Source of the DNA: a bacterium
GTDB lineage: Bacteria > UBP6 > UBA1177
Assembly (NCBI GenBank): GCA_017538365.1
Contig: JAFYIZ010000008.1
Span: 1 to 26,288, forward strand
DNA length: 26,288 nt
Direction: 5' to 3'
Positions 14,436-22,598 of this stretch are shown here, piece after piece (the first letter of the stretch is position 1; every line of letters begins with the position of its first letter). The translations under genes were made by a program, and so were the position numbers. The notes below the pieces were generated by a model. That model did not search any database and was not told the DNA's origin. It saw only the letters and a program-made list of their open reading frames with translations.

Positions 14436-15281
14436 TTAAAAAATTTTCTGAGGATTGTCGCAGTGACACGACGCAAGGCATTCCGTTATAAAATAATGTG
14501 ATTCACCGCAACTGAATATCGAAGCCTCATCTTCAGGATAACAGCCGCATTCGTTAGGAATTTCATCTGAATCGCCGTCTTCGTCGGGAAGTTCCGTATC
14601 GTCATCAGTTTCATCAGCGTCGTCATCTTCGCCGACCGACGGGTCAGCATCGTCGTCACCATCACCTTCGGTCAAATCTCTGGTAATTCCAGCTTCGTCG
14701 CAAAGCCCTGGTTCTGAAACTGAACAGATTTTACCGCCTGAATTGATAGCGTAGCAGTTTACGAAACACGGGTTAAACACCAATATTTTGCCGTCGCAGC
14801 ATACAGGGAAATAGTCCGGAGTATTGCCGCATCCGCATTCAACATTTGAGAATCCTTCAGGAAACGGATCGCTTTCAGGAAATATGTAAACAGGCGCGTC
14901 TTCATCAGGAAAATCGTCAGGGTTTGCCGGATCATTCATATCCGATTCAGAATCGGTATCAATATCAGTATCAGTATAGGAATCGGAATCAGTATCAATA
15001 ATATCCGCAGAATCTTCATCGGGATAAGGAGCGTTTTGTTCATCATTTTCTTCATACTTATCCTGCTCGTTCTCATCGTAATAGTCACTGTCGGCATTAT
15101 CTTCGTTCCAATCGTCGTAGTTTCCGGAACTTGCCGTGTCTGTATTATCGCTTTCGTAAATCTCGTCAGGAAGACCTTCCGTATTGTCTGCACCGGAGGA
15201 TTTATCGCCCAAATTTACGAACTGACTGCACGAAACAACGAATAAAACAATTGAAACAACTAAGAAAAATCTACTTTTCAT
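14436..15281 (-). CDS. Acidic lipoprotein with two Kazal-like Cys modules
   Basis: A 281-residue predicted lipoprotein, lipobox FVVSC with Cys18. After it comes a strongly acidic, low-complexity stretch (about residues 25-130, rich in Asp, Glu, Ser, Thr and Asn, with an alternating DTDSDSYTDTD tract). A first Cys module follows: CGCGNTPDYFPVCCDG, NPCFVNC and GKIC. This spacing (C-x-C, PVC, DG, N-C, C) resembles Kazal protease-inhibitor domains. A second acidic stretch (DGDDDADPS and on) leads to a second related module (CGCYPEDEASIFSC, ITECLASCHC). AGAGGATAATTG precedes ATG 15281; a TTG three bases earlier is less likely. The gene overlaps the end of the FecR-type gene by 11 bases, so it is the third gene of the sigma/anti-sigma operon and may be its output or sensor partner. 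No inhibitor target can be inferred. Confidence 0.85.
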   Translation of the reverse strand: MKSRFFLVVSIVLFVVSCSQFVNLGDKSSGADNTEGLPDEIYESDNTDTASSGNYDDWNEDNADSDYYDENEQDKYEENDEQNAPYPDEDSADIIDTDSDSYTDTDIDTDSESDMNDPANPDDFPDEDAPVYIFPESDPFPEGFSNVECGCGNTPDYFPVCCDGKILVFNPCFVNCYAINSGGKICSVSEPGLCDEAGITRDLTEGDGDDDADPSVGEDDDADETDDDTELPDEDGDSDEIPNECGCYPEDEASIFSCGESHYFITECLASCHCDNPQKIF

Positions 15282-16485
15282 CAATTATCCTCTTGATTTC
15301 CCTGCTGCGGAAACTTCTCGGATATTCTCTGAGGTAATCGTGGCAGAGCGGCAGATCAATGCTACCTGATTTCTTCTGCGACAGGCAGCCTTTTATCATG
15401 ATTTCTTCTTTATATACGCGGCTTTCGCGCATAACTCTGTCATATTTTTTAACCAGATTTGCAATTTCCGCATAATCTTTTTTAGCTTCGTTTATCGAAA
15501 TAAGTTCGAACAACGCCTTGTCTGGTTCCTGACCTTTCTCGATCTCCATCGTGAAAAGCTGCTGCGCCGCTCCGGTTTTTCCCGCCGAGAGAGCTTCTCT
15601 TCCCTGGAACAGGAAAGATTTGCCCGGAGTCAGCGCAAAGTCTTGTTTTTTAGGATTGTTTTTCGTCTTTTTTCCAGGGGTCGTTATGGCAATTTGTTGC
15701 TCTTTCTGATGGTCTTTATACTCAAAAGTCTTATTCATGTCTTTTGAAAGCTGCGTTGCAGCGCCGTTTGCCTTATCAACTATTTCAACGAGACCGCTGA
15801 AAACCTCGGCTGTAAGTCTGCCGTCTGAATAGTCGAGCGTAAACGAAGTTCCGAGAACTCTGACTAAGAATTTTCCATCAACATCGATTCTGAAATCGTT
15901 GCCGGTAACGACATCGAACTTTGCCTTTCCGCGTTTCATCGAAATGTCGGTATCGGTGATGTTCTCAAGATAAGTTTTTGAAATTACGTTTATTTTTGCT
16001 TTTGCAAGCTGAATTTCAGCACCGGTTTCCCTTTCGCCCGATGCGTAGTCTTCTTTTGTTTCGACGACAGTTTCCGCCGAGCCTGTTGTTGCGACTTCTA
16101 CAGTGTTTTCAGCCGGTTTTTCTTTGTTGAAAAGTGCGACTGCGATTACTATTGCAACTGCAAGCGAAAGTGCGAGTGCCGGTTTTAACCATGAAGCAAA
16201 AAGCGCGGAAAAACTGAAGCCTTTTTCGTTTTCAGGCTCGGTTTCTTCTTCAAAAGGAAGGACTACAAACGATTTTGCGGCGATGTCGGCAACTTTCGCT
16301 TCGTCAACAGCAGGAACAAACTCCTTCGCCTCGGCGAAAATCTCTTTCGCGCCGCAGAAGCAGTTTATCATTGAAGAGCACTCCTTGCACTCAGCGACGT
16401 GTTTTTCCGTCTCGGGAAGCAGCACGTATCTACCGTCTGCGAGAGCGATTGCCTCTTCGATTGTTATGTGTTTCTCGGATACCAT
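15271..16485 (-). CDS. FecR-type anti-sigma factor with zinc-finger-like N-terminus
   Basis: A 404-residue membrane protein. The cytosolic N-terminus has His29-x3-Cys33-x2-Cys36 (HVAECKEC), the ZAS anti-sigma zinc motif. A TM helix covers about residues 99-119. The periplasmic part contains a FecR-like beta domain at about 150-245 (FDVVTGNDFRIDVDGKFLV, VRVLGTSFTLDY, AEVFSGLVEI). A Lys-rich linker leads to a helical, TPR-like region (about 300-404) with alternating Ala/Leu/Tyr repeats. It presumably holds the adjacent ECF sigma factor inactive until an envelope cue releases it. AGAGGTTTT precedes ATG 16485, and the gene starts eight bases after the sigma gene stop. The TPR-like tail is an addition not found in classic FecR and could bind a partner such as the downstream lipoprotein. 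Confidence 0.88.
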   Translation of the reverse strand: MVSEKHITIEEAIALADGRYVLLPETEKHVAECKECSSMINCFCGAKEIFAEAKEFVPAVDEAKVADIAAKSFVVLPFEEETEPENEKGFSFSALFASWLKPALALSLAVAIVIAVALFNKEKPAENTVEVATTGSAETVVETKEDYASGERETGAEIQLAKAKINVISKTYLENITDTDISMKRGKAKFDVVTGNDFRIDVDGKFLVRVLGTSFTLDYSDGRLTAEVFSGLVEIVDKANGAATQLSKDMNKTFEYKDHQKEQQIAITTPGKKTKNNPKKQDFALTPGKSFLFQGREALSAGKTGAAQQLFTMEIEKGQEPDKALFELISINEAKKDYAEIANLVKKYDRVMRESRVYKEEIMIKGCLSQKKSGSIDLPLCHDYLREYPRSFRSREIKRIIDEK

Positions 16486-16493
16486 AAAACCTC

Positions 16494-17069
16494 TTACATA
16501 CTAAGACTCAATATTTCATAAAGCTCCTTCTTCGCCTGGTTTATTCTTGACCAGACTGTCTGGAGCGGCTGTTTCAATATTTCGGAGATCTCTTTCAGCG
16601 GAACTCCTTCGACCTCGTAAAGAGTCAGGGCAAAGCGTTTTTCAGGCGACAGTTTTTTCATCGCACTGTTCACAATCTGTGCTTTTTCCTGCTTTATCAT
16701 CGAAGCCTCGCTGCCGGACGATTTGTCTCCGATCTGGAGAAAAAACTCAGGTTCTTCCGCAGTTTCGATCCGGTTCATATTCTTCTGGATGTATTTGTAG
16801 GTCGTATTTACCGCTATACGATAAAGGAAAGTCGAAAAAAGCGAATCGCGCTTGTAAATTTTTATCGCTTTCGCCATTTCGGTAAAAACTTCCTGCACAA
16901 CATCCTCCGCTTCGGCACTTTTGCCGATGATTCTGTAAACCGTGGAGGCAACTTTTCCGTAGTAGCGCGTTATAAGCGCCGTCCACGCCTTCTGGTTTTT
17001 TTCAAGCAGTGCAAGGCCGACAAGAGTGTTGTCGTCAAGATTTGCCAATGTCCTGTCTTCCTTCACCAC
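16494..17069 (-). CDS. ECF-family RNA polymerase sigma factor
   Basis: A 191-residue sigma-70 factor with regions 2 and 4 only. Region 2 runs from about residue 29 (WTALITRYYGKVASTVYRII) through the core-binding EAEDVVQEVFTEMAK and the -10-recognition segment TFLYRIAVNTTYKYIQ. Region 4 (about 138-190) has KLSPEKRFALTLYEVEGV and the helix-turn-helix PLKEISEILKQPLQTVWSRI. The call starts at GTG 17069, with AGGA about seven bases upstream. A second GTG follows directly, and TTG 17048 is also possible. The genes for a FecR-type anti-sigma factor and a Kazal-like lipoprotein follow. This order (sigma, membrane anti-sigma, exported protein) is typical of envelope-responsive, self-regulated ECF systems. 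Confidence 0.95.
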   Translation of the reverse strand: MVKEDRTLANLDDNTLVGLALLEKNQKAWTALITRYYGKVASTVYRIIGKSAEAEDVVQEVFTEMAKAIKIYKRDSLFSTFLYRIAVNTTYKYIQKNMNRIETAEEPEFFLQIGDKSSGSEASMIKQEKAQIVNSAMKKLSPEKRFALTLYEVEGVPLKEISEILKQPLQTVWSRINQAKKELYEILSLSM

Positions 17070-17087
17070 AGCAAAATCCTCGTATTT

Positions 17088-17142
17088 AGTTCCACTTCTG
17101 CCCGTTTTTTATTGAAAAAAAATGAAAAAAATTCAAAAAAAA
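17088..17142 (-). promoter_or_regulatory. A-tract-rich promoter region of the ECF operon
   Basis: Three A-tracts (17115-17122, 17125-17131 and 17135-17142) repeat at about 10 bp, which predicts intrinsically bent DNA. Within them the minus strand offers TTGAAT (17131-17136) and AATAAA (17108-17113) with 17-base spacing as a housekeeping-type promoter. GGAACT (17088-17093, minus strand) matches the -35 used by RpoE-like ECF factors. No convincing ECF -10 follows, so self-regulation is only a possibility. Confidence 0.35.
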
Positions 17143-17170
17143 TGAGCTTCTCCAAAAAATATCAATAAAA

Positions 17171-18787
17171 TCAGTCATTTTTACCTTTCAAAAAAGTTGA
17201 GAAAAATAACGCCAGCGAGACAAAAAAGACAATAAGATCGGCTGTAAACAGCTTTCCGGTCATAAAACCGCCCGCAATCAAAGTTCCCGTCATCAGAAAT
17301 GCAGCCGTGATTCTAGTCACCATTTTCGATACGAATTTCCGCTCAGAATCGTTCAGAATGAGCATGATTCTGTGCTGGATCGTGCCGTTTTCGAGCTTTT
17401 CGGTGATGTTCGTCACAGTATTCGGCAGCGTGTGGACCGTGTCAACGATTTTTTCGATCGCGCTCGTAGCCTCAGCCGCAATATTTTCGGGCGAAAACTT
17501 CTGCATGATTATCTCTTTCGAGAGTTTTCCGGCAACAGTCATAAGCTCGAATTCGGGGTCCAGTTTTCTGCAAAGTCCTTCAATCATTGAGAAACTTCTT
17601 ATAAGCTGAGTAAGTTCACGCGGCACTTTGAGTTTGTATTTGAAGATGACGCCCGAAATCTTTCCTACAACTTCTGCAGTATTTATCTCAGCCAGATTGT
17701 CAGGCAAATCCTCGAAAATATTACGCAAATCACGGACAAAAAGTTCTTTGTCGTCAATTTCGCCATTTTCGCTGAGTTCAAGGCATATCCGCGCCGTCTT
17801 TTCCCAGTCTTTTGCAACGAAAGCGATGAAAAGATCGGCCAGTTTGCTGCGCATAAACTTGTCGATATATCCGCACATTCCCGTATCGATTATCGCTATC
17901 TCATTGTTTTCCTTAAAGAAAATATTACCTTCGTGCAGGTCGGCATGGAAAAATCCGTCGTTCAGAATCATTTTCATCAGAACTTCGGCTCCTCTGCCGG
18001 CAATAACTTTCCTGTCGAAATTTTCCTTGTTTTCAGGTTTGATTACGTCATCGAGTTTTAGCGCGAAAATCCGTTCCATAACCAGGATTTTGTTCGTGCA
18101 AAGCGTTCCGAACATTTTCGGAAAATGGAGCCAGCTCCACTTAGAAGAGCTGAAATTCTTCACGAATTTTTCATTATTCGACTTTTCGAGCATAAGATCG
18201 AGTTCCATATTCATTGTATGGAAAAACTCTTCCGCGATAGCCTCAAAATCGATATTTTGTGAATATGAAGTTTTGTTGATGTAGTGCGCGATCGTAAAAA
18301 TAAGCGCCATATCGTCGCGGATCGTCTCGGTGATTCCCGGCTTTCTCACTTTTACGACAACTTTTTCGCCTGTTTCCTTCAAAGTTGCACTGTAAACCTG
18401 AGAAATCGATGCCGCCGCGATGGGATTTTCGTCAAATTCCGAAAAAACATCAGCAATTTCGGCGCAGAGTTCGCCCTCGATTATCGGTTTTATCTGATCG
18501 AACGCTATCGGCTTTACATTGTCGGTCAGTTTTTTGAACTCTTCAGCCATCGAAGCAGGGATAATATCGCTTCGAAGCGACATCATCTGACCGAGTTTTA
18601 TGAAAGTGGTGCCGAGTTCTTCAAAGGCTTCACGGATATTTTTTTCAAGCGACACTTCAGCGTTTTCTTCCGTCGGCTTTTTGATTCCGAACTTTTTGAA
18701 AAGCGCCTGCGGAAGGTATCTGCCGAGCCCGTGTTTATTGAGAACGGCAATGATTTCCTTGATTCTTTTGATCCTTTTAAGCTCCAC
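17171..18787 (-). CDS. ubiB: ABC1/UbiB-family atypical kinase
   Basis: A 538-residue membrane-anchored ABC1/ADCK protein. The hallmark KxGQ motif is at Lys64-Gln67 in FIKLGQMMSLRSDIIP. The Ala-rich nucleotide loop AAASISQVYSA is at about 124-134, the strand with the Lys is VVVKVRKPG, the catalytic loop is HADLHEGNI (about 283) and the metal-binding motif IDTGMCG (about 297). The last 45 residues form two membrane helices. Family members bind and hydrolyse ATP and support ubiquinone biosynthesis in proteobacteria, but many bacterial members act elsewhere. No quinone gene is nearby, so the symbol denotes family only. GGAGG five bases before GTG 18787 sets the start. It follows the NrdG-like gene after 11 bases. 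Confidence 0.9.
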   Translation of the reverse strand: MELKRIKRIKEIIAVLNKHGLGRYLPQALFKKFGIKKPTEENAEVSLEKNIREAFEELGTTFIKLGQMMSLRSDIIPASMAEEFKKLTDNVKPIAFDQIKPIIEGELCAEIADVFSEFDENPIAAASISQVYSATLKETGEKVVVKVRKPGITETIRDDMALIFTIAHYINKTSYSQNIDFEAIAEEFFHTMNMELDLMLEKSNNEKFVKNFSSSKWSWLHFPKMFGTLCTNKILVMERIFALKLDDVIKPENKENFDRKVIAGRGAEVLMKMILNDGFFHADLHEGNIFFKENNEIAIIDTGMCGYIDKFMRSKLADLFIAFVAKDWEKTARICLELSENGEIDDKELFVRDLRNIFEDLPDNLAEINTAEVVGKISGVIFKYKLKVPRELTQLIRSFSMIEGLCRKLDPEFELMTVAGKLSKEIIMQKFSPENIAAEATSAIEKIVDTVHTLPNTVTNITEKLENGTIQHRIMLILNDSERKFVSKMVTRITAAFLMTGTLIAGGFMTGKLFTADLIVFFVSLALFFSTFLKGKND

Positions 18788-18798
18788 TTAAGCCTCCG

Positions 18799-19518
18799 TT
18801 ACAGGTAAGTCCTGACGAATATTTTGTCACGTTTCGTGATGCGCCTCATTTCGACCGCCATCCGCTCAAGCTGCTCCATCGAATAGCTTTCAGATCCTTT
18901 CGCCTCATCGGTATAAGCGTTGTCGCATATAAATTTCTGAAGGTAATAAATTGCATTTTCAGGAATAAAATCAGCCATTTTACAAAGACGCTCGTAACTT
19001 TCGACAAGTTTCGGATACATAGTCGTGCGGTATTCAACTTTCGCATTGCTCTGATTTTCCAGAAGTTTTTTAGTCGCAAGCAGCTTTTCTTCGACTTCCT
19101 TTTTCGGCAGTTTGCAGCCGAGCTCGCTGTAAAGATCGGGCGTTGTCTTGATGTCGATAGCAATATACGAAAGATCTGGAAGAATTTTCTCGATAAATTC
19201 AGGCTTGAGTCCGTTTGAATCAATTTTTACCGCGAGGCTGAAACGCTCTTTTATTTCGCGCACCAGGTCAATAAGTTCGTCGTAAAGCGAAGTCTCTCCG
19301 CCCGAAAACGAAACGCCGTCAATAAATTTCAACCTTTTCTGAATATCCGAAATTATATATTCCCTTGAAAGCCATTTTTCACGCGGCGGAACCTCGAAAA
19401 GCGACGAATTGTGGCAGTAGGGACAGCGGAGATTGCAGCCTGAAAAGAAAAAAAGAGTCGCAATTTTTTCCGGGAAATCAACAAGCGAAGTCTGGACGTG
19501 ACCAGTGATGGGAAGCAT
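18799..19518 (-). CDS. nrdG: Radical SAM activating enzyme, anaerobic ribonucleotide reductase activase type
   Basis: A 239-residue radical SAM protein. The [4Fe-4S] site is CNLRCPYC (Cys28, Cys32, Cys35), the SAM-binding strand is GVSFSGGE at about 67-74, and AIDIKT lies further on. The N-terminus ITGHVQTSLVDFPEKIA is typical of the NrdG2-type (TIGR02495) activases of anaerobic ribonucleoside-triphosphate reductase. It would abstract hydrogen to install a glycyl radical on NrdD; no nrdD or other glycyl radical enzyme is in the window, so the partner is unproven. A TTG 12 bases upstream is in frame, but GGAG six bases before ATG 19518 decides the start. It lies 29 bases after the dehydrogenase gene and 11 bases before the UbiB gene, probably on one transcript. 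Confidence 0.87.
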   Translation of the reverse strand: MLPITGHVQTSLVDFPEKIATLFFFSGCNLRCPYCHNSSLFEVPPREKWLSREYIISDIQKRLKFIDGVSFSGGETSLYDELIDLVREIKERFSLAVKIDSNGLKPEFIEKILPDLSYIAIDIKTTPDLYSELGCKLPKKEVEEKLLATKKLLENQSNAKVEYRTTMYPKLVESYERLCKMADFIPENAIYYLQKFICDNAYTDEAKGSESYSMEQLERMAVEMRRITKRDKIFVRTYL

Positions 19519-19547
19519 TGTATTCTCCAATTAAATACGCAAAAACA

Positions 19548-20321
19548 TTAAGATTTTCTGTTTACCAAATGATAGTCTCTCTGAGCCGTCGGATAGATTA
19601 TCATGTCGGAAACATTGACGTGCGGCGGTCTCGTTACGACATAAAGAACCGCGTCTGCGATATCTTCGGCGTGAAGCGGCTCGTAACCTTCATAAACCTT
19701 GTCGGCGCGCGCCTTGTCGCCTTCAAAGCGAACCATGCTGAACTCGGTTTCAACCGCACCGGGATCAATCGTAGTAACCCTGAGAGAAGTTTTGAGAAGA
19801 TCCTTTCTGAGCCCGTTCGTTATCGCATTGACAGCGTGTTTTGTCGCACAGTAAACTGTTCCGCCCGGGTAAGTTCCGCGTCCGGCAGTCGAACCGATGT
19901 TGACGATGTGACCTTTGTCGCGCCCGATCATAACGGGAAGAACCGCTTTCGTGACGTAAAGCAAACCTTTGACATTTGTGTCGATCATCTGCTCCCAGTC
20001 CGAAATTTTGTTGTCATAAAGAGGCGTCATGTCTTTCGCAAGGCCGGCGTTGTTGACAAGAATTTCAATATTTTTGAACTCTTCCGGAAGTTCCGCAAAG
20101 AATTTTTCAACAGCCTTCTCTTCTCTTACATCGAGAACTCCGGCGAAACATTTGACTTCGTATTTGTCAGTTAAATACTGCGCGAATTCTTTGACCTTTT
20201 CTTCTCTTCTTGCCGAAAGGACAAGGTTGCAGCCCGCTTCCGCAAGCGCTTCGGCAGTAGCCGCACCAATGCCAGAACTTGCTCCGGTTACACACGCGAT
20301 TTTTCCTGAAATATCGAACAT
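19548..20321 (-). CDS. Short-chain dehydrogenase/reductase (YdfG-like)
   Basis: A 257-residue classical SDR. It has the cofactor loop TGASSGIG (residues 12-19), NNAG at about 87-90, the Ser of NIGSTAG, and the catalytic YCATK. Arg37-38 region SARREEK suggests NADP(H) preference. The C-terminal segment ADAVLYVVTRPPHVNVSDM resembles the YdfG group (3-hydroxy acid and serine dehydrogenases), but the substrate cannot be told from sequence. A frame extension 14 codons upstream lacks family character. AGGTGG before ATG 20321, and a TATAAT on the minus strand at 20363-20368, support this start. First gene of the SDR-NrdG-UbiB run. Confidence 0.92.
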   Translation of the reverse strand: MFDISGKIACVTGASSGIGAATAEALAEAGCNLVLSARREEKVKEFAQYLTDKYEVKCFAGVLDVREEKAVEKFFAELPEEFKNIEILVNNAGLAKDMTPLYDNKISDWEQMIDTNVKGLLYVTKAVLPVMIGRDKGHIVNIGSTAGRGTYPGGTVYCATKHAVNAITNGLRKDLLKTSLRVTTIDPGAVETEFSMVRFEGDKARADKVYEGYEPLHAEDIADAVLYVVTRPPHVNVSDMIIYPTAQRDYHLVNRKS

Positions 20322-20362
20322 TTTCCACCTCACATTAAAACAACAAAACCAAAAAACGCACA

Positions 20363-20368
20363 ATTATA
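20363..20368 (-). promoter_or_regulatory. Predicted -10 box upstream of the SDR gene
   Basis: A perfect TATAAT on the minus strand, about 42 bases before the SDR start codon. No good -35 is found 16-18 bases upstream in the AT-rich sequence. The rest of the 163-base gap (20322-20484) is AT-rich with no other feature I can support. Confidence 0.4.
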
Positions 20369-20484
20369 CTCAAAAATTCAAAAATTTCGACAGAAAAATT
20401 TAAGAAAGTGCGAGAATTTATTTCAGACAGAAATTTACTACCCAAAGAGTAGATACAAAATGACTAAAAGTATAAGTTACGTGA

Positions 20485-21336
20485 TTATTTCGAAAATTTT
20501 GCCAACAATATCTTAAATTTGAGGATAACAATTGTTGCATAGTGCCACAAAATGACTCTGAAGACGCTGGTTTTGTATTTGTAACCGGTTTCGCGATTAA
20601 AAAGTTTAAAGTATCCGATCAACTTCTTTTTGAAAGATATTTTTTTGTCAGTGTTTGCTCTCATCACTGTAGTCCAGGAATTTTTCACATTGACCCGATA
20701 AACAGACATGACTTCATCCAGATAGTATATTCCGCCGCGGCATGAACCATAAATTTGAAGCATATAATCTAATGCCGAAACTTTTACATATTCAGGAGTA
20801 TTGTCTAAAAGAGACTTCCTGAAAAAAAGAGAATTCGTAGCGAGATAGTCACCTCCTCCGGTGATAACTTCGTCAGTTCTCAAAATCATGTCGTTTTTTT
20901 TCGGCCTGACCATTTTGCCAGACTCGCCTGTTTCAGCATCAATGCACTGTGCCGCGTGAGCACACATATCAACTTCCCCATGCTGCTCCATAATGTCAAA
21001 CTGCTTCTGGAGCTTATTTTCATCTGTCCAGAAATCATCGCCTTCGCAGATTGCGATATACTTGCCGACAGCCCGAGGGAACTGGTATTTATAACTTATT
21101 CTTATTTTTTGAGAATATTGGTTTTCCTTCTGAAGAATCGGTTTTATAATATCAGGATATTTTTGCTGATATTCGCGGATTATATCGGCTGTTCCATCAG
21201 TTGAAGCATCGTCATGCACCAACACTTCGTATTTAAATGACGTTTTCTGCATCAAAAAACCGTCAAGAGCTTTCTTTATATATTTTTCGTGATTATATGC
21301 GTTACATACTATGCTGACTTTAATTTCGTTTTCCAT
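20485..21336 (-). CDS. Family 2 glycosyltransferase
   Basis: A 283-residue GT-A fold glycosyltransferase. It opens with VSIVCNAYNHEKYIKKALDG, then VHDDASTDGT (Asp42-Asp43) binding the nucleotide, and EGDDFW (Asp100-Asp101) as the metal-binding DxD equivalent. Ends with a basic, hydrophobic tail (about 225-283) that may rest on the membrane. It most likely adds a sugar in capsule, O-antigen or exopolysaccharide assembly; donor and acceptor are unknown. It starts five bases after the stop of the GT4 gene and has only a weak GGATAAAG ribosome site, so it is coupled to that gene. The sequence is visibly richer in A+T than the flanking genes. Confidence 0.92.
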   Translation of the reverse strand: MENEIKVSIVCNAYNHEKYIKKALDGFLMQKTSFKYEVLVHDDASTDGTADIIREYQQKYPDIIKPILQKENQYSQKIRISYKYQFPRAVGKYIAICEGDDFWTDENKLQKQFDIMEQHGEVDMCAHAAQCIDAETGESGKMVRPKKNDMILRTDEVITGGGDYLATNSLFFRKSLLDNTPEYVKVSALDYMLQIYGSCRGGIYYLDEVMSVYRVNVKNSWTTVMRANTDKKISFKKKLIGYFKLFNRETGYKYKTSVFRVILWHYATIVILKFKILLAKFSK

Positions 21337-21341
21337 GTTCT

Positions 21342-22484
21342 TTATCCAGATGTCATTTCGCGTAGATATATCTTTCTCATTTCCAATTCGACCGAAGCCA
21401 GATCAAAATGTTTTACGGCTTCAGCAGCGTTTTTTGTATAAAAATCACGGAGTTTCGGATCATTTTTCAGTTTCAAAATAGCCGCAGTGAATTCTGAAGG
21501 ACTGTTTTCTACCATTTCACCAGTCTTTCCGTTTTCTATCAGATCAATATTGCCTCTGATGCCTGAGCATACAATCGGTAAACCGTAGACCATCGCTTCC
21601 ATTAGTGCAACAGGCAAGCCTTCTCTTAAAGAAGGAAAAACAAAAATGTCTGCCATATTATAGAAAGCAGAGATGTCATTTCTGTAACCAGCTATAACTA
21701 AGCGGTTGCCTACGCCTAAATTTTCAGCAAGTTTTCTATATTTTTCAGCAAGGAAACCACGACCGCAAATAACATACCAAAAATCCGGCATATCAGGCAA
21801 GGCCTCAATAATAATTTTATGATTCTTGTTTTTATTAATTTCGCCTACAGATAAAAGAACTGGCGCATCCAATGGAATTCCCAACTCATTTTTAAGTTTC
21901 TGTTCTTGAGTTGTTTTGACGACACTGTCATTTTGTTTCATTTTACTGTCAAATAGTTGAGTTTCCAACTTGCTTATATCAATTCCAACTCCAGGGACAT
22001 AAACGACTTCGCCGGCCTTGAAATTTTTTGCTCTCTCATAATCTTCTTTGTTGATGGTTATCAGGACATCGGTTTTATGAGCTAACAGGCGTTCTACAGG
22101 ATAGTAGAACAACCAGTTAAAAAGAGGTGCACCTTTGTAAAAATGAAAACCGTGTGCAGTATAAATGACCTTGATCTTGTGTTTTTTACGAAGATCGCTG
22201 GCTGCAAGTCTGCCGATAACTCCTCCCATCGGCGTGTGGCAATGCAGAATATCATAATCGTTGTCTCTGAGTATTTTTTTTAATTCGAAGTAAGCCTTGA
22301 TATTCTTCAAACTAAAAGGTGATCTTGCAATACTTATCGAATACTGGTTATCACAATCAGGCACCGTTTCCTCTCCCGGCGAACAATAGTCAACCTGCCA
22401 CCCTTGTTCTTTGAACCAGCGCATATAAGGTATATTGAACTTAGAAAAATTCGCTGTATTGGAAAGAAAAAGTATTTTTTTCAC
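21342..22484 (-). CDS. Family 4 glycosyltransferase
   Basis: A 380-residue GT-B fold glycosyltransferase. The N-terminal acceptor domain has ILHCHTPMGGVIGRLAA and VIYTAHGFHFYKGAP, and the linker strand is VPGVGIDISKL. The C-terminal donor domain has LLSVGEINKNKNH and the EX7E motif in REGLPVALMEAM. Overall it is of the EpsD/CapM kind, retaining enzymes of surface polysaccharide synthesis. GGGAGTTCAGGT before GTG 22484 gives the start and avoids a later ATG. A promoter with TTGTTT and TATACT lies 55-85 bases upstream. The gene is first in a two-gene unit with the GT2 gene; no flippase, polymerase or nucleotide-sugar genes accompany them. Confidence 0.92.
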   Translation of the reverse strand: MKKILFLSNTANFSKFNIPYMRWFKEQGWQVDYCSPGEETVPDCDNQYSISIARSPFSLKNIKAYFELKKILRDNDYDILHCHTPMGGVIGRLAASDLRKKHKIKVIYTAHGFHFYKGAPLFNWLFYYPVERLLAHKTDVLITINKEDYERAKNFKAGEVVYVPGVGIDISKLETQLFDSKMKQNDSVVKTTQEQKLKNELGIPLDAPVLLSVGEINKNKNHKIIIEALPDMPDFWYVICGRGFLAEKYRKLAENLGVGNRLVIAGYRNDISAFYNMADIFVFPSLREGLPVALMEAMVYGLPIVCSGIRGNIDLIENGKTGEMVENSPSEFTAAILKLKNDPKLRDFYTKNAAEAVKHFDLASVELEMRKIYLREMTSG

Positions 22485-22539
22485 ACCTGAACTCCCTAAA
22501 CGCTATCAGGCATATTACAACAACAAACACAACCACAGC

Positions 22540-22567
22540 AGTATAATTACTTACATTTTATAAACAA
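22540..22567 (-). promoter_or_regulatory. Predicted promoter of the glycosyltransferase pair
   Basis: Minus-strand TTGTTT (22562-22567) and TATACT (22540-22545) are separated by 16 bases. Initiation near 22533 gives a leader of about 49 bases. The other bases of the 114-base gap to the radical SAM gene show no terminator hairpin. Confidence 0.5.
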
Positions 22568-22598
22568 GAAAAAAGAAATTTTGCCGAATTTACATATC

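Noticed and set aside
17066-17093. RpoE-like ECF promoter with GGAACT
   Set aside because: The -35 is good, but the spot for the -10 (CTGTGG) does not resemble known ECF -10 boxes and overlaps the start codon; kept only as a possibility.
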